Below the pieces are notes generated by a model. The model was not told the DNA's origin and did no database searches. It worked only from the letters and a program-made list of their open reading frames with translations. From an uncultured Ignavibacteriota bacterium (lineage in GTDB: Bacteria > Bacteroidota > Ignavibacteria > Palsa-1295): a DNA stretch of 64,000 nt. Made by a program: the position numbers and the translations under genes. This document shows positions 30,331-39,624 of this stretch, piece by piece. Where the stretch lies: assembly GCA_903900335.1 (NCBI GenBank), contig CAIUMP010000019.1:31937-95936 (forward strand), given 5' to 3'. The first letter of the stretch is position 1, and every line of letters begins with the position of its first letter.

Positions 30331-30891
30331 ATGAAGAGCCTCTTATCTCAAATCCACACCGTCCGCAACCTCGCCCTCTCCGGTCAGGCGAGGGAAGCGC
30401 TTACCATGCTTGAGAGCGTCGGTGAATCCGATTTTGCAACACTTTTCCTGGTTCGAGGTGAGTGTTTTTACGCACTTCAGCAGTTCAATGAAGCTCGGCA
30501 GGAGTTCAAGCGGGCGCTTGAACGTGCTCCGAACTCGCCACGGGCAGAGATCCTACTCCAATTATCCACCGAGATTGTCGCCCTTGGTAAAAGTATGAGG
30601 CCGCCGCCCGCGATTTCACAATTCGCCGGCGATGGCTCGGGCTCGGAGATCGCATTATTTCCGCCGCTCGACTTCTCCCATCATCTGCCTGCTGCAGAAA
30701 AACCGGGTGGTACAGAACGCGCCGAGATCGGACTTGTAAGCGAAACACTCGCAAGGATCATGGAGCGACAGGGAAAGTTTGAGGATGCACGGAAAGTCTA
30801 TATCCAGCTCTCTCGCCTTAATCCTGAACGTTATGAATACTTCCACGCACGTATGGTAGAATTGGGAGAAAGGATGAAGGCTCAAGTGTGA
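30331..30891 (+). CDS. TPR-repeat protein of unknown function
   Basis: 186 residues with at least two TPR-like helical pairs (LVRGECFYALQQFNEARQEF and AEIGLVSETLARIMERQGKF). A Pro/Gly-rich linker separates the N- and C-terminal halves. No signal peptide. ATG 30331 is preferred over the TTG at 30304. The stop overlaps a GTG of the following DUF547 gene. Probably a cytosolic scaffold. Confidence 0.7.
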   Translation: MKSLLSQIHTVRNLALSGQAREALTMLESVGESDFATLFLVRGECFYALQQFNEARQEFKRALERAPNSPRAEILLQLSTEIVALGKSMRPPPAISQFAGDGSGSEIALFPPLDFSHHLPAAEKPGGTERAEIGLVSETLARIMERQGKFEDARKVYIQLSRLNPERYEYFHARMVELGERMKAQV

Positions 30892-30926
30892 GAGACCTAT
30901 CTGCGGAGTTGCACGATCACGCCAAG

Positions 30927-31799
30927 ATGCGCTCAAAGATCCTTGCCCTCGCAGTGCGGGTGGGTGCGATATTGGCTTTGGCATTCGTCCTTCCGTCATG
31001 CGGAAGTGTACCAATGACGACCGTAACGACGGTGGCTGAGGGGGGCCCCGTCGCCTATGTAGACGATTCTTTGTTCCTCCGCACGTTAAGCAACTGTCTC
31101 GATGCCAATGGTGCGATCAGTTATTCAAAGCTGCGAGGGGATAGCGATCTTTCAAGCTACCTCCGCGAGATCGCACGGGTTCGGACGGATGGCTTTACAT
31201 CACGTCCGCAGGCGCAAGCGTTTTGGTTGAACGCTCACAATGCATACGTGCTTGATATAATTCGCTCCAACCCACCGGTGCGGGCTATTTCAGATATTGG
31301 CGGATTTTGGGGTGCGAAGGTCGCGTTGATTGGAGGGGCGTACTACTCGCTTAGCGACATCGAGCATTCAATTTTCACCAAGCAATTCCGAGAGCCGCGC
31401 GCCTTTTTTGCATTATTTGATGCAGCCCGGACCTCGCCAGCGCTTCGAGCAGAACCCTACTCCGAGTATCGGTTGAGCGCTCAACTCGATGATCAAACGC
31501 GCAAATTTCTCGCAGATTCAAGCAAGAACATATTAGACCGCCACTCCAACGTGCTGTATCTATCGCAAAAATTTAGTGAATACTCCGACGAACTTTTACA
31601 AGTCTCCAACACGATGATTGACTTTGTTCGGGCTTTTGCACCGCCGAACATCACAGCCTGGATATCGGCCCACCCCACCGTTCGACTAGCGTATTTATCC
31701 TACGATTATACCATTAATGCCAACGACATCGAACAACCCCATGAGCAACCGGCCCCCCGCAAGCAGCCCGTGCGAAGATCATCTGGCGGCATTAGATAA
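30927..31799 (+). CDS. DUF547 lipoprotein
   Basis: About 290 residues. The N-terminus is a lipoprotein signal peptide with a lipobox (FVLPSCGS), so the mature protein is probably anchored to a membrane through Cys. The DUF547 domain (papain-like fold in some predictions; function unsettled) contains QAFWLNAHNAYVLDIIRS and YSLSDIEHSIFTKQFREPR. Start ATG 30927 gives the best signal peptide; a GTG at 30888 forms a GTGA overlap with the upstream TPR stop and would add a 13-residue charged leader. Confidence 0.82.
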   Translation: MRSKILALAVRVGAILALAFVLPSCGSVPMTTVTTVAEGGPVAYVDDSLFLRTLSNCLDANGAISYSKLRGDSDLSSYLREIARVRTDGFTSRPQAQAFWLNAHNAYVLDIIRSNPPVRAISDIGGFWGAKVALIGGAYYSLSDIEHSIFTKQFREPRAFFALFDAARTSPALRAEPYSEYRLSAQLDDQTRKFLADSSKNILDRHSNVLYLSQKFSEYSDELLQVSNTMIDFVRAFAPPNITAWISAHPTVRLAYLSYDYTINANDIEQPHEQPAPRKQPVRRSSGGIR

Positions 31800-32250
31800 G
31801 AGCTTCCAAATATTTCTTGATGCGACAAAACGCCCCCTCTTTTCCGAGGAAGGGGCCGGTGGCAGGTCACTCCTCACCGCGAAACCATCCGAGAAAGCAT
31901 TCAGTGTAACCGAGATCGTCTATCACATGCTCGATGTCGAGCGTCTCTGGCAGCGACGAATGCGCGGCTTGCTTGATGGCTCGATGATTCAGTTTCAGCA
32001 GATGGACCCGGAAAAGGAAGCCATCGAAGGCCGATACAACGAAAAGCCGTATGAAGCTGGGACAGAAGCGTTGAAGACCGCTCGACGCGAAACGGTTGAA
32101 TTAGTCCAGTCGATGTCCAACGAGCAGATTCAACTCAAAGGCATTCACTCCAGGTATGGTGAGATGAATATTTTGAGAATCCTCGAAATCATGGATGGGC
32201 ATGACAGGACGCACGCGAAGCAGATTGAGAGAACGCTGTCTGAACTGTGA
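31741..32250 (+). CDS. DinB-like four-helix protein
   Basis: About 169 residues with the DinB/YfiT pattern of three spaced metal-ligand histidines: TEIVYHMLDVERLWQRR and the C-terminal DGHDRTHAKQIERTL. Family members are metal-binding four-helix bundles, some acting as thiol transferases or hydrolases; the substrate is unknown here. The start is uncertain (ATG 31741 or 31717), and either overlaps the DUF547 3' end, suggesting coupled expression. Confidence 0.75.
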   Translation: MSNRPPASSPCEDHLAALDKSFQIFLDATKRPLFSEEGAGGRSLLTAKPSEKAFSVTEIVYHMLDVERLWQRRMRGLLDGSMIQFQQMDPEKEAIEGRYNEKPYEAGTEALKTARRETVELVQSMSNEQIQLKGIHSRYGEMNILRILEIMDGHDRTHAKQIERTLSEL

Positions 32251-32330
32251 TTTGTGTGATTTGAATGATTAACCCCATGATTTAGGAATTCAATCATCCC
32301 CATCATTCAAATCACAAAAATCACAGTTCA
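32241..32330. terminator. Long inverted repeat between convergent genes
   Basis: Arms 32241-32269 and 32302-32330 are 29-base inverted copies with one mismatch. The left arm includes the last codons of the DinB-like gene; the right arm ends 2 bases before the stop of the convergent gene. A bidirectional terminator or a palindromic mobile-element remnant is inferred. There is no strong T-tract. Confidence 0.6.
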
Positions 32331-32332
32331 GA

Positions 32333-34159
32333 CTACTTCCGAAAATCCAACACCCGCTTCTCGCGCTTGTACCGCATCGTCATCACCCCGCTGCCTTTTT
32401 TCGATTCGAGGTAGGGGGAGTGGAAGAGCCAATCTGGATGTCGAGCCTGGGATGGCGCCGAAATATCCATGTGAATGGTCTCTCCCGAATCCTCTACAGA
32501 TCGAACGAAATCTCCTTCAGCAATGACGTGAAGTTTTCCAACTTCAGCCATCACATCCTGACCGGATCTCCCTCTCAAGGAGATACAATAAATCAGATAT
32601 CCAAAGGCGTGACAACTCGTATCGGATAACGGTGGAAATCTGCGAAATCGAAGGCCGATGGAGTCAGGAAAACAAACTCCATAATTACTTGACCCACCGA
32701 GCATGTACACCCCGACGAGCAGCGAATCAATCCCATAGAATTGCCAGGGATCTTCGTAGAACGCAGCACCTTTGATCTCATGGAATCCCTTCGGTAGAAA
32801 TAAATCGACATGCCGCCACTTCACACTATCCGGCAAATCATACAGCGCCACGAGCACATTCTTATCCTGATAAATTCGCTCATACGGCGAGCCACCCACC
32901 CACTTATTCTCATTCGTGTAACCCTTCTTCACATTGCCGATGCGTTCGAGCATGAAGCTGGGATACTCCGGGAAGAACATGCCGAGTTCTTCCGCGCTGA
33001 CATACGGATGCAAACCCGTGATGATATTATGCGGCTTATCCGAATTGAACACAAGCGACCACGACTGCTGCTGAATCGGCTGAACAATCCCACCCTGCAT
33101 CGAGCCGAGGCAATAGTCCCTCGTCATGTACTCATATTTGTAAACGGGAGCATGGAACCCAGAATCCGCGTGGAGGGCGCCCCCCGCGGCGCCCTCGCTC
33201 CACTTATCCATATACCGTATCATCTGCCTCCCGCGCTTGTATGAGAACTGCTCGTATGGCTGCATCCGATCCGTCGCAATCTGCCGAATGATCTTTGGGC
33301 ATTCGAAGTGATAGAGAGCGGCGAACGCAATATCCGGTTCAACATGCGTGATGGTATCTCCGAAGAAGTATTCGCCATACGATGTGATCTCCGCCTTGCG
33401 TGGATCGATCGCACATTCATCGCTCACGCGGGAGTGCGCGCCGCAGTAGCAGCCGGCGAGATAGTCCGATGCATAATCCGCGAGCGTCCACTCCAGCATC
33501 ATCTCGAAACGATGCTTCAGGCGCGAGTCTTTCGTGTATTCGGCGAGAAGGACGAGCGGGGTGATATAGTAATATCCATAACGCGGAGAACTCCACTCGG
33601 TCTGACCGTAGCGCACGGTCTCGTCGATCCAATGATCGAGATACTCTTTCGATTCATCGTAAATCTCTTTCGATGATTTACCCATGAACCACTCGGTGTC
33701 AGCCAAACCGGGCCACGCCTGAGACATCAACAGCAGCGAGCCATAATACATGAGAAAGTGATTCTCCGTGTCGCCGCGATAGGGCGTGAAGTGTTTCCAG
33801 CACTCGCGTATGCGCTCTTTGCATGCGGGACGCAACACGTCCTGCGTTGCATAATACAGCCCAGCGCAGCCGTACATCCAGAACATGTCTCCATAAGGGC
33901 GAACGAGAAGCGTGTCGAGTTGCGCGTAGGTTTTATCGAGGTCGTAGCCGTCTCTGATCTTCGCCGCAACGACGGAGAATGTGGGGCCGTAGGATGCGTG
34001 CTCGATGCGGGAGAGGATGTTGTGTCTTGTTGATGGGGATTGTGCGAATACCGAACTCGTGAGAAGAGTCAGAAGAAGCAGGTGTAGCAGCGGACCTTTA
34101 GGTCCGGTGAATTTCCTCGCCGGACCTAAAGGTCCGGCACTACACAAAGAAAATGTCAT
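32333..34159 (-). CDS. Secreted alpha/alpha-toroid protein, polysaccharide lyase-like
   Basis: About 608 residues with a signal peptide (LLHLLLLTLLTSSVFAQ). A helical toroid region (about 60-350) with DTENHFLMYYGSLLLMSQ and RYGYYYITPLVLLAEYT resembles hyaluronate- or alginate-lyase folds; a beta-rich C-terminal half follows. No catalytic motif is certain, so 'lyase-like' is fold-level only. Start ATG 34159 forms an ATGA overlap with the upstream BNR gene. A palindromic repeat at 34091-34136 codes for about 16 residues of the N-region, just before the hydrophobic core. Confidence 0.65.
   Translation of the reverse strand: MTFSLCSAGPLGPARKFTGPKGPLLHLLLLTLLTSSVFAQSPSTRHNILSRIEHASYGPTFSVVAAKIRDGYDLDKTYAQLDTLLVRPYGDMFWMYGCAGLYYATQDVLRPACKERIRECWKHFTPYRGDTENHFLMYYGSLLLMSQAWPGLADTEWFMGKSSKEIYDESKEYLDHWIDETVRYGQTEWSSPRYGYYYITPLVLLAEYTKDSRLKHRFEMMLEWTLADYASDYLAGCYCGAHSRVSDECAIDPRKAEITSYGEYFFGDTITHVEPDIAFAALYHFECPKIIRQIATDRMQPYEQFSYKRGRQMIRYMDKWSEGAAGGALHADSGFHAPVYKYEYMTRDYCLGSMQGGIVQPIQQQSWSLVFNSDKPHNIITGLHPYVSAEELGMFFPEYPSFMLERIGNVKKGYTNENKWVGGSPYERIYQDKNVLVALYDLPDSVKWRHVDLFLPKGFHEIKGAAFYEDPWQFYGIDSLLVGVYMLGGSSNYGVCFPDSIGLRFRRFPPLSDTSCHAFGYLIYCISLRGRSGQDVMAEVGKLHVIAEGDFVRSVEDSGETIHMDISAPSQARHPDWLFHSPYLESKKGSGVMTMRYKREKRVLDFRK
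34091..34136. repeat. Paired palindromes in inverted orientation
   Basis: CGGACCTTTAGGTCCG at 34091-34106 and its perfect reverse complement at 34121-34136, each itself palindromic, separated by 14 bases. It lies inside the signal-peptide coding region of the minus-strand toroid gene. A REP-like element is inferred. Confidence 0.8.
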
Positions 34160-35244
34160 GGCGTGACGAGGAAGGATTTGAGGGTCCAAAGTTGACGGTG
34201 AGGTAGAGGCTTCGCTCCCCATATATCAATCCCCTGATCCAAGGTGCCAATAATATTTTTATCCCCAACTCGGAGACAGGTAGTTACATTCTTAAGAGTA
34301 TGATCTACCGCTATCATCCCAACATCTCCTCCAAATGATTCATCGCTTACTCCATCTGGTCCACCCCAAATTCTGTGGTCATCCTGCTGTTCGACGCACC
34401 ATGTTGCCGCCGTATCAGACCAGCGGTTCGTCGTGTTGCCAGCAAATCCAATAATGCCTTTGAAAGAGAAGAATAGTCCATCCTTTCCACTCGCTGCAAT
34501 CCACATGTCCGCAGTCTTTTCTTTAGAAGGAGGAGTTGGATTTCCTGACTTGTCGATTTCGATGTGATCGTGAGTTGAATGCAAAATAATCCGCTTAAAT
34601 TTAACATCTCGGACTTGAGTTGGTCCATTCTTTGGTGAATGCCACGAAGTGTCTGAGGAATTTCGCCAAAAGATCCCTCCTTCGCCAGCAATCACCAACG
34701 CATTTGGCAGCAGTGTGTCTTGGCTGTACATTGCTCGTGAGCCAAAATGCGGATTTATTCCATTAAGGTACTCCCACGATCTTCCCCCATCCCTCGTCCT
34801 CCACGCCCCATGCGCCGTCGCAAGATAAATCTCCTCGGGGTTCTTCTGATTGACCGCCACATCCATCACCTCCGACATCCGCCAATCGGTTATCTGCTTC
34901 CAATGCTCGCCGTAATCGGTGGAGCGGAGAACGCCGAGGCCGGTGGCTTCATAAAGGATGCGGCCATTTGAGGACTGCACCATGTCCATCGAGTAGCACT
35001 TGATGTTCCGCCATCCGAGGTGCTTCCATGTTTTGCCGGTGTCGTCGGATTGATAAAGTCCGCTGCCGTTCGAACTTCCGCCCATGAACGCTCCCGCGCT
35101 GTCGTTGCCGATAGCGCAGGCGAAGACGCGGAGATGCTGAGCGTTGACCGTACTGGCATACAGTAGAAAAATAAGAAGCAGAACTCCCCCACCTCGGCAC
35201 GAGGAGGGGGCTGGGGGGTGGATTCTCCGCCGGTGAACGCTCAT
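34156..35244 (-). CDS. Secreted YCF48/BNR propeller protein
   Basis: 362 residues with a signal peptide (LLLIFLLYASTVNAQ) preceded by a repeat-encoded Pro/Arg/Gly-rich N-region. Asp boxes (YQSDDTGKTWKHL, STDYGEHWKQI and WRTRDGGRSWEYL) show a propeller. No sorting domain is evident at the C-terminus. It overlaps both neighbours by 4 bases (ATGA), so the three minus-strand genes are translationally linked. Role unknown; a glycan-related function is suggested only by its neighbours. Confidence 0.75.
   Translation of the reverse strand: MSVHRRRIHPPAPSSCRGGGVLLLIFLLYASTVNAQHLRVFACAIGNDSAGAFMGGSSNGSGLYQSDDTGKTWKHLGWRNIKCYSMDMVQSSNGRILYEATGLGVLRSTDYGEHWKQITDWRMSEVMDVAVNQKNPEEIYLATAHGAWRTRDGGRSWEYLNGINPHFGSRAMYSQDTLLPNALVIAGEGGIFWRNSSDTSWHSPKNGPTQVRDVKFKRIILHSTHDHIEIDKSGNPTPPSKEKTADMWIAASGKDGLFFSFKGIIGFAGNTTNRWSDTAATWCVEQQDDHRIWGGPDGVSDESFGGDVGMIAVDHTLKNVTTCLRVGDKNIIGTLDQGIDIWGAKPLPHRQLWTLKSFLVTP
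35182..35231. repeat. Palindromic GC-rich repeat, copy A
   Basis: A roughly 50-base element centred on a cctcggcacgagg palindrome, nearly identical to copy B at 48355-48404 (29 leading bases identical, then three mismatches). It forms the N-region of the BNR protein's signal peptide. Confidence 0.85.
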
Positions 35245-37196
35245 AGTATCCTAACACTCGAATCGCGGAAACGTATCTCGCCGTTGAATCCGCCAAGGCG
35301 CGGCTGGATGACGAGCTCCCCATCTTTCACACGCGCCCCGATGAGATGCCGCACAACAAGCGTGATCCACTGCGCCCAACCCCACACGATAATGCCAGTC
35401 GGAGGCAGTGGCGGCGTTGGACGATCTCCGTAAAACTCGAACCAACTTCCGCCCGCGCCGGCCTTCTCGATCAGCCAATTGATCGCGCGTTGTGCGCGCT
35501 CGACTTCGTCGGATTCTATACATGCCGCCGCCATGAATGCTGTCGCGAACGGCCACGGACCGGGGGAATCCGGTTCTGACTCCATGTTGTACCTTCCATA
35601 TCCTCCGCCTTCCCATGCTTGCGACCACAATTCTTCAAGCGCGTCGATTGTGTTCCTTGCAACGGCAGACGATGGATCGACAACACCCAATGCGATCGGA
35701 AGGCATTCGGAAATATCTGGCTCCCATCGGCGCATTCCAGCGGAGGCAAGTGGCATTCCTTTCGGCACAAAGTTCTTTAGAAAATCTGCATCGTTCGTCT
35801 TCGGCATCAGCCCGGTTTGAACCGAGCCATCGAGCAATCTACGCTTTATGAACCGACCATCTTCGACAAGCGAATGCGTTGGATGATTGAGGAAGCTCTC
35901 ACGCATTCGTTGTGCGACGATGGTCCATCGAACTGCATCTTCTTGTTCGCCAAGTGCATCCGCGATGAACGATGCGTCGCGCAAACCCAGTATGCCGAAT
36001 GTTTGGTGAGCGATGTCATAACCAGGCAGAATTCCCGTTGCCTCATTGCGCTCCCAAATATCGCGAGAGGCCATGAGGAGTCCAGTATCTTCGTTTAGAT
36101 ATTCCGGCAGGAGAAGATAATCCGCGATGGCCTTGATGCGCGGATAATGCTCTTCGATAAACTCATTATCGCCCGTCCAATCCATGTAGGTGCGGCAGGC
36201 TTTGAGGATCTCGCCGTTGTTGTTTAGCTCGGCGTCTTTGCCGCCACGGAAACGGCTGGACTCCATCGCCATGCCTTGATCGATGGTCATGCGTGTCAGG
36301 ATATTCTCCAGCACCAATTGCGCGACTTCGAATTGCCCAGAATAGACAAGCGCCTCGGCAACCATCGACGCATCGCCGGACCACTCGTATCCATATTGCC
36401 ACAAACTCGCATCGAAACGACCGCTCCCGCCGACTGCCGCCCGCAGCCCCATCGCGGAGGCCGTGAAGATGCGCTCGATGTCATGATGCAGTTCTGATGG
36501 ATGCGGCTCCGTCCAGCGATTGCATGTCAGCTCCCAATATGCGGTTTCGAGGTTGGCGATGTTCTGAATTGAATTCGACGATGGCCCGTCGCCAATAGAA
36601 TAGGAGACGATACCGCGATAGATATTGTCATCGACTTCGAGTGGGATCGTGAGCGTTCGCTCGTGAAAGACCCCGGGTGATTTCGACATGATTTGAAGCG
36701 AGTCGCGTCCGTTCGCACCAAGCGCAAAATCATTTCCGACGAACTCAGAGAAGAGCGCGGGGTTGCCATAGAGCGCGACTTCCACCTCCGCCGAATCAAA
36801 GGGGTTATCCGCGCCAATGGAGATCTCGCGAAACAAAACTGGCTCGCCGAATCCAACCCAAAACGTTTCGATCACCCACACTTCGCCCGCTTGCCACATC
36901 ACAACAACGGATGGTCTTTCCCCCGGATACCACACGGCTTTGGTCGTCTCGTTCGGTTGATAACGAACGCCGTTGAGTATGATTGTGAGCATCGTTCTAT
37001 CCAGTCCATACTCCGGATGAAAGAGATGTGTGGACCACTTGCGCGAGAAGTGCTCAGGGTCGCTCAGGAGCACTCCAAGGCGTGTGGCACCGGGGTGTCG
37101 GCTCCATTGAATTGCAGTTTGCAGTTTGCCCGTGCCGAGGAAGAAGTAATCGGTATTGGGGAGGGTTGTTTCGAAATCGGGATGAAGCGATTGCAC
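35241..37196 (-). CDS. Six-hairpin glycosidase-like protein
   Basis: 651 residues: an N-terminal beta-sandwich-like region (about 1-220) followed by an (alpha/alpha)6 toroid (about 230-620). Glycosidase-like features are LWQYGYEWSGDASMVAEAL, NNNGEILKACRTYMDWTGD and the acidic EPDSPGPWPFATAFMAAA region. Some GH families with this fold act on amylo-, malto- or uronic-acid glycans; the class is not settled. GTG start at 37196, no signal peptide, so a cytosolic enzyme is likely. It overlaps the BNR gene by ATGA. Confidence 0.75.
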   Translation of the reverse strand: MQSLHPDFETTLPNTDYFFLGTGKLQTAIQWSRHPGATRLGVLLSDPEHFSRKWSTHLFHPEYGLDRTMLTIILNGVRYQPNETTKAVWYPGERPSVVVMWQAGEVWVIETFWVGFGEPVLFREISIGADNPFDSAEVEVALYGNPALFSEFVGNDFALGANGRDSLQIMSKSPGVFHERTLTIPLEVDDNIYRGIVSYSIGDGPSSNSIQNIANLETAYWELTCNRWTEPHPSELHHDIERIFTASAMGLRAAVGGSGRFDASLWQYGYEWSGDASMVAEALVYSGQFEVAQLVLENILTRMTIDQGMAMESSRFRGGKDAELNNNGEILKACRTYMDWTGDNEFIEEHYPRIKAIADYLLLPEYLNEDTGLLMASRDIWERNEATGILPGYDIAHQTFGILGLRDASFIADALGEQEDAVRWTIVAQRMRESFLNHPTHSLVEDGRFIKRRLLDGSVQTGLMPKTNDADFLKNFVPKGMPLASAGMRRWEPDISECLPIALGVVDPSSAVARNTIDALEELWSQAWEGGGYGRYNMESEPDSPGPWPFATAFMAAACIESDEVERAQRAINWLIEKAGAGGSWFEFYGDRPTPPLPPTGIIVWGWAQWITLVVRHLIGARVKDGELVIQPRLGGFNGEIRFRDSSVRIL

Positions 37197-37240
37197 GTCA
37201 ATAATACTAAGCTTGTGTGAGGTTGCCGCGATGAAGTCTG

Positions 37241-37373
37241 CATGTCATCCTGAGCGGAGTTCGTCCGACCCGAGAGGACGAACGGAGTCGAAGGATCTCT
37301 CGTCATTGTGAAGAGATTCTTCGACTCCGCAAATCTCCGTTGGGCTCCGATTTGCTTCGCTCAGAATGACATG
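37241..37373. repeat. Compound nested palindromic repeat
   Basis: Outer arms 37241-37256 and 37358-37373 (16 bases, one mismatch), inner arms 37284-37300 and 37312-37328 (17 bases, one mismatch), and a third hairpin 37259-37266/37276-37283. It matches the widely dispersed 'TCATCCTGAGCG' intergenic family. It lies between the symporter and glycosidase genes. Confidence 0.85.
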
Positions 37374-37390
37374 ACGTAATGCAAAGATAA

Positions 37391-39496
37391 CTACGAACCG
37401 ATACTCGTTAGTAGGAAGTACAGTCCAACGATAGCTGCGACGCCCACCCAGCACAATGCGAATCCCACGACATCGTGCTTCGTCAGCTTCCAGAACTCCC
37501 AGTTCGTGCCGGGGAACATCTTATCTCGTTCGACGAACGAGGGGTCTTCGAATCGTTTGCGAACTTCAAGTGCATCTTGCTCTGCATCGGCAAGTGCAGG
37601 TGTGTGGACTCTCGCATAGAACTCGCGCAGAATCGGCTCGCTGTTTGGTCGCGTGAGCAAGCTAACGATGAACAAAACGATGAACGGGAAGAAGATGTCG
37701 AAGAGGAAGGAGAGCGAAGATAGTCCGGCTTTAGAAAAAGTGGTGAGATCAACTCCAGTGAGTCCGATAATCCACAGTTGGCAGCGAAAGATGCCGCTCC
37801 CAACGAGCGGGGAGTGGAGATCGTCGGGGTTGGAATGAACGACGTTTTCGAAATAGACTCCGACCGGCTCTTCTCTATTCGTCTTTGTAATTGATTCGCC
37901 GATCGCTTTCGCATTACCGGCCTTTAAATCTTCGGGCTTGGCTTTAACAGTGATGTGCTCTTCGCGTCCGTGTGTTGTGGACGTTAACACAGACGAAGTA
38001 CGAAGCGATGAAATTGCAGGCACGACATTCGGCACCATTACAGTAATCAGTATCGACAGCAGCATTTGAACGATGACTGCATTCGTCGTGAGTCTTCGCC
38101 AAAAATAGACAAGCCACAACGAGGGTCCAACGATAGTACCGATGGAGAGCACATACTTAAAGACGACGAAAATATCGTTGACGATATATGCGAAGCCGAT
38201 CCCGCCAATGAGAACGATGAAGATAACGATGCGCCCGATGAGCACCTGTGTTCGTTCCGTCGTTTGAGGACGAAGCGGCAGCATGATGTTCTTCGTAAAC
38301 GCTGCTGACCACTCTAAACTTGACGAAGCCTTTGACGCCATATTCGCCGCGAGAACGCTCGCGATCATTAACCCGACAAAGCCCGCACCAAGCAAATCCT
38401 GCGTCATCGTGCCCCAGATGAATGTGGCATCCGAAAGAGTGCCGGAGTATAGTGCGACGGCGATGAGGCCGGTGAGCGCCCAGCCTATCATCACAAGCCG
38501 TTTGACGAACGCACCGGTTATCATCCCAGCGCGTGCAGCATTGTCGTCCTTCGCGGAGCCACCGATAGTGAAGCTCTTGGGTGCAAGCCCAATCAGATTT
38601 ACGAGCACCATCGTAGCGACAAACCACCAGGTGTATTCGCTGCCGACGCCAGTGCCGAAGAGCCGGAACATCTCGTCCGGCAATCGCGCGTGAAGTCCGG
38701 CGAAGCCGCCGAGCTTTGAGAGCCCGACGGGGATTAATATGGTTGAGAGGAATAGGATCATGATGCCTTGGAGGACATCCGTGAACGCGGCGGCGAAGAG
38801 TCCGCCCATGATGACATACGCCGCCGTTACTCCTCCATAGAGTAGATAGAATGTGACGAGATCGAGATAGGAGATGGTACCAGAGATGATGCCGCGCTTC
38901 TCCTGCTCGTGTAATACTGCGAGTCGTGGTTTGAGACTATCGGCGAGTTTCCCATTCTTTACAGCTTCATCCATCGTTCGCATTTCGGCAAACGCTGCGA
39001 CACTCTGTTTCTCCGCCATAGTATAAGCTGCCGGTGGCTTGAGCATCACGGCTTGCATGGTCTTTCCCGTTATGAGATAGCCGATGGAGGAGCCGTAGAT
39101 CGAAGCAAGTAGGAGATAGACCGCGAATAGTCCGCTTAGGAATTTGGATTCGAACCGATGCTCATATATGTCACCCGGCGCAATGTAGCGCGCGCGGCGT
39201 TGCAACACCGATGTGAACCAATAGAACGGCGTGATAAAAAGCACGAGATTCTGAAACCACACACCCTGCAATCCCTGACGATAGATCTCTCGCGTTACCC
39301 CTGCCGCTTGATCGGCAGAGACCATGTTGCCGAAATTCAGGAATCCCATCATCACTTTGCCAAAGCTGCGGTTGGCCTGGAAAAAGTCTTTCGTTGAGTG
39401 AACGCGGCGCTGCATCTTCCGCCCGATGTAGATAAGAGCGGCGAGATAGAGCGCGATGATCGCCCAGTCGATGATGTGTAGGCCGAGGTAGTGCAA
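37391..39496 (-). CDS. Sodium/solute symporter family protein
   Basis: 701 residues with at least 13 predicted membrane helices. The N-terminal segment IIDWAIIALYLAALIYIG and the SSS-typical FNFGNMVSADQAAGV and GGLFAAAFTDVLQGIMI segments fit the SLC5/SSS family. It is longer than typical (about 500) owing to a hydrophilic insertion (about 185-225) and an extended C-terminus. Substrate unknown; with a glycosidase-like gene next to it, a sugar is plausible. Confidence 0.82.
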   Translation of the reverse strand: MHYLGLHIIDWAIIALYLAALIYIGRKMQRRVHSTKDFFQANRSFGKVMMGFLNFGNMVSADQAAGVTREIYRQGLQGVWFQNLVLFITPFYWFTSVLQRRARYIAPGDIYEHRFESKFLSGLFAVYLLLASIYGSSIGYLITGKTMQAVMLKPPAAYTMAEKQSVAAFAEMRTMDEAVKNGKLADSLKPRLAVLHEQEKRGIISGTISYLDLVTFYLLYGGVTAAYVIMGGLFAAAFTDVLQGIMILFLSTILIPVGLSKLGGFAGLHARLPDEMFRLFGTGVGSEYTWWFVATMVLVNLIGLAPKSFTIGGSAKDDNAARAGMITGAFVKRLVMIGWALTGLIAVALYSGTLSDATFIWGTMTQDLLGAGFVGLMIASVLAANMASKASSSLEWSAAFTKNIMLPLRPQTTERTQVLIGRIVIFIVLIGGIGFAYIVNDIFVVFKYVLSIGTIVGPSLWLVYFWRRLTTNAVIVQMLLSILITVMVPNVVPAISSLRTSSVLTSTTHGREEHITVKAKPEDLKAGNAKAIGESITKTNREEPVGVYFENVVHSNPDDLHSPLVGSGIFRCQLWIIGLTGVDLTTFSKAGLSSLSFLFDIFFPFIVLFIVSLLTRPNSEPILREFYARVHTPALADAEQDALEVRKRFEDPSFVERDKMFPGTNWEFWKLTKHDVVGFALCWVGVAAIVGLYFLLTSIGS

Positions 39497-39595
39497 GGGT
39501 AAGAACCGGGGTTTGTGCGATTAATGGGATGCTTTGGGATATGTCCGATGACAGTGCAACGAAGAGCTTTTAGCAAGATTCCCCGGAGAGTGTTG

Positions 39596-39603
39596 TAAAT
39601 TTG
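39596..39603 (+). promoter_or_regulatory. Candidate Bacteroidota-type -7 element before the STAND genes
   Basis: TAAATTTG (TAnnTTTG) ends 21 bases before the STAND gene ATG, in the gap divergent from the symporter. No clear -33 TTTG was seen. Confidence 0.35.
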
Positions 39604-39624
39604 CTAATCTTACCCTGATATTTA

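Noticed and set aside
36693..37220. 175-residue plus-strand frame in the glycosidase-like gene
   Set aside because: Antisense to a family-like protein with GTG start and overlap context.
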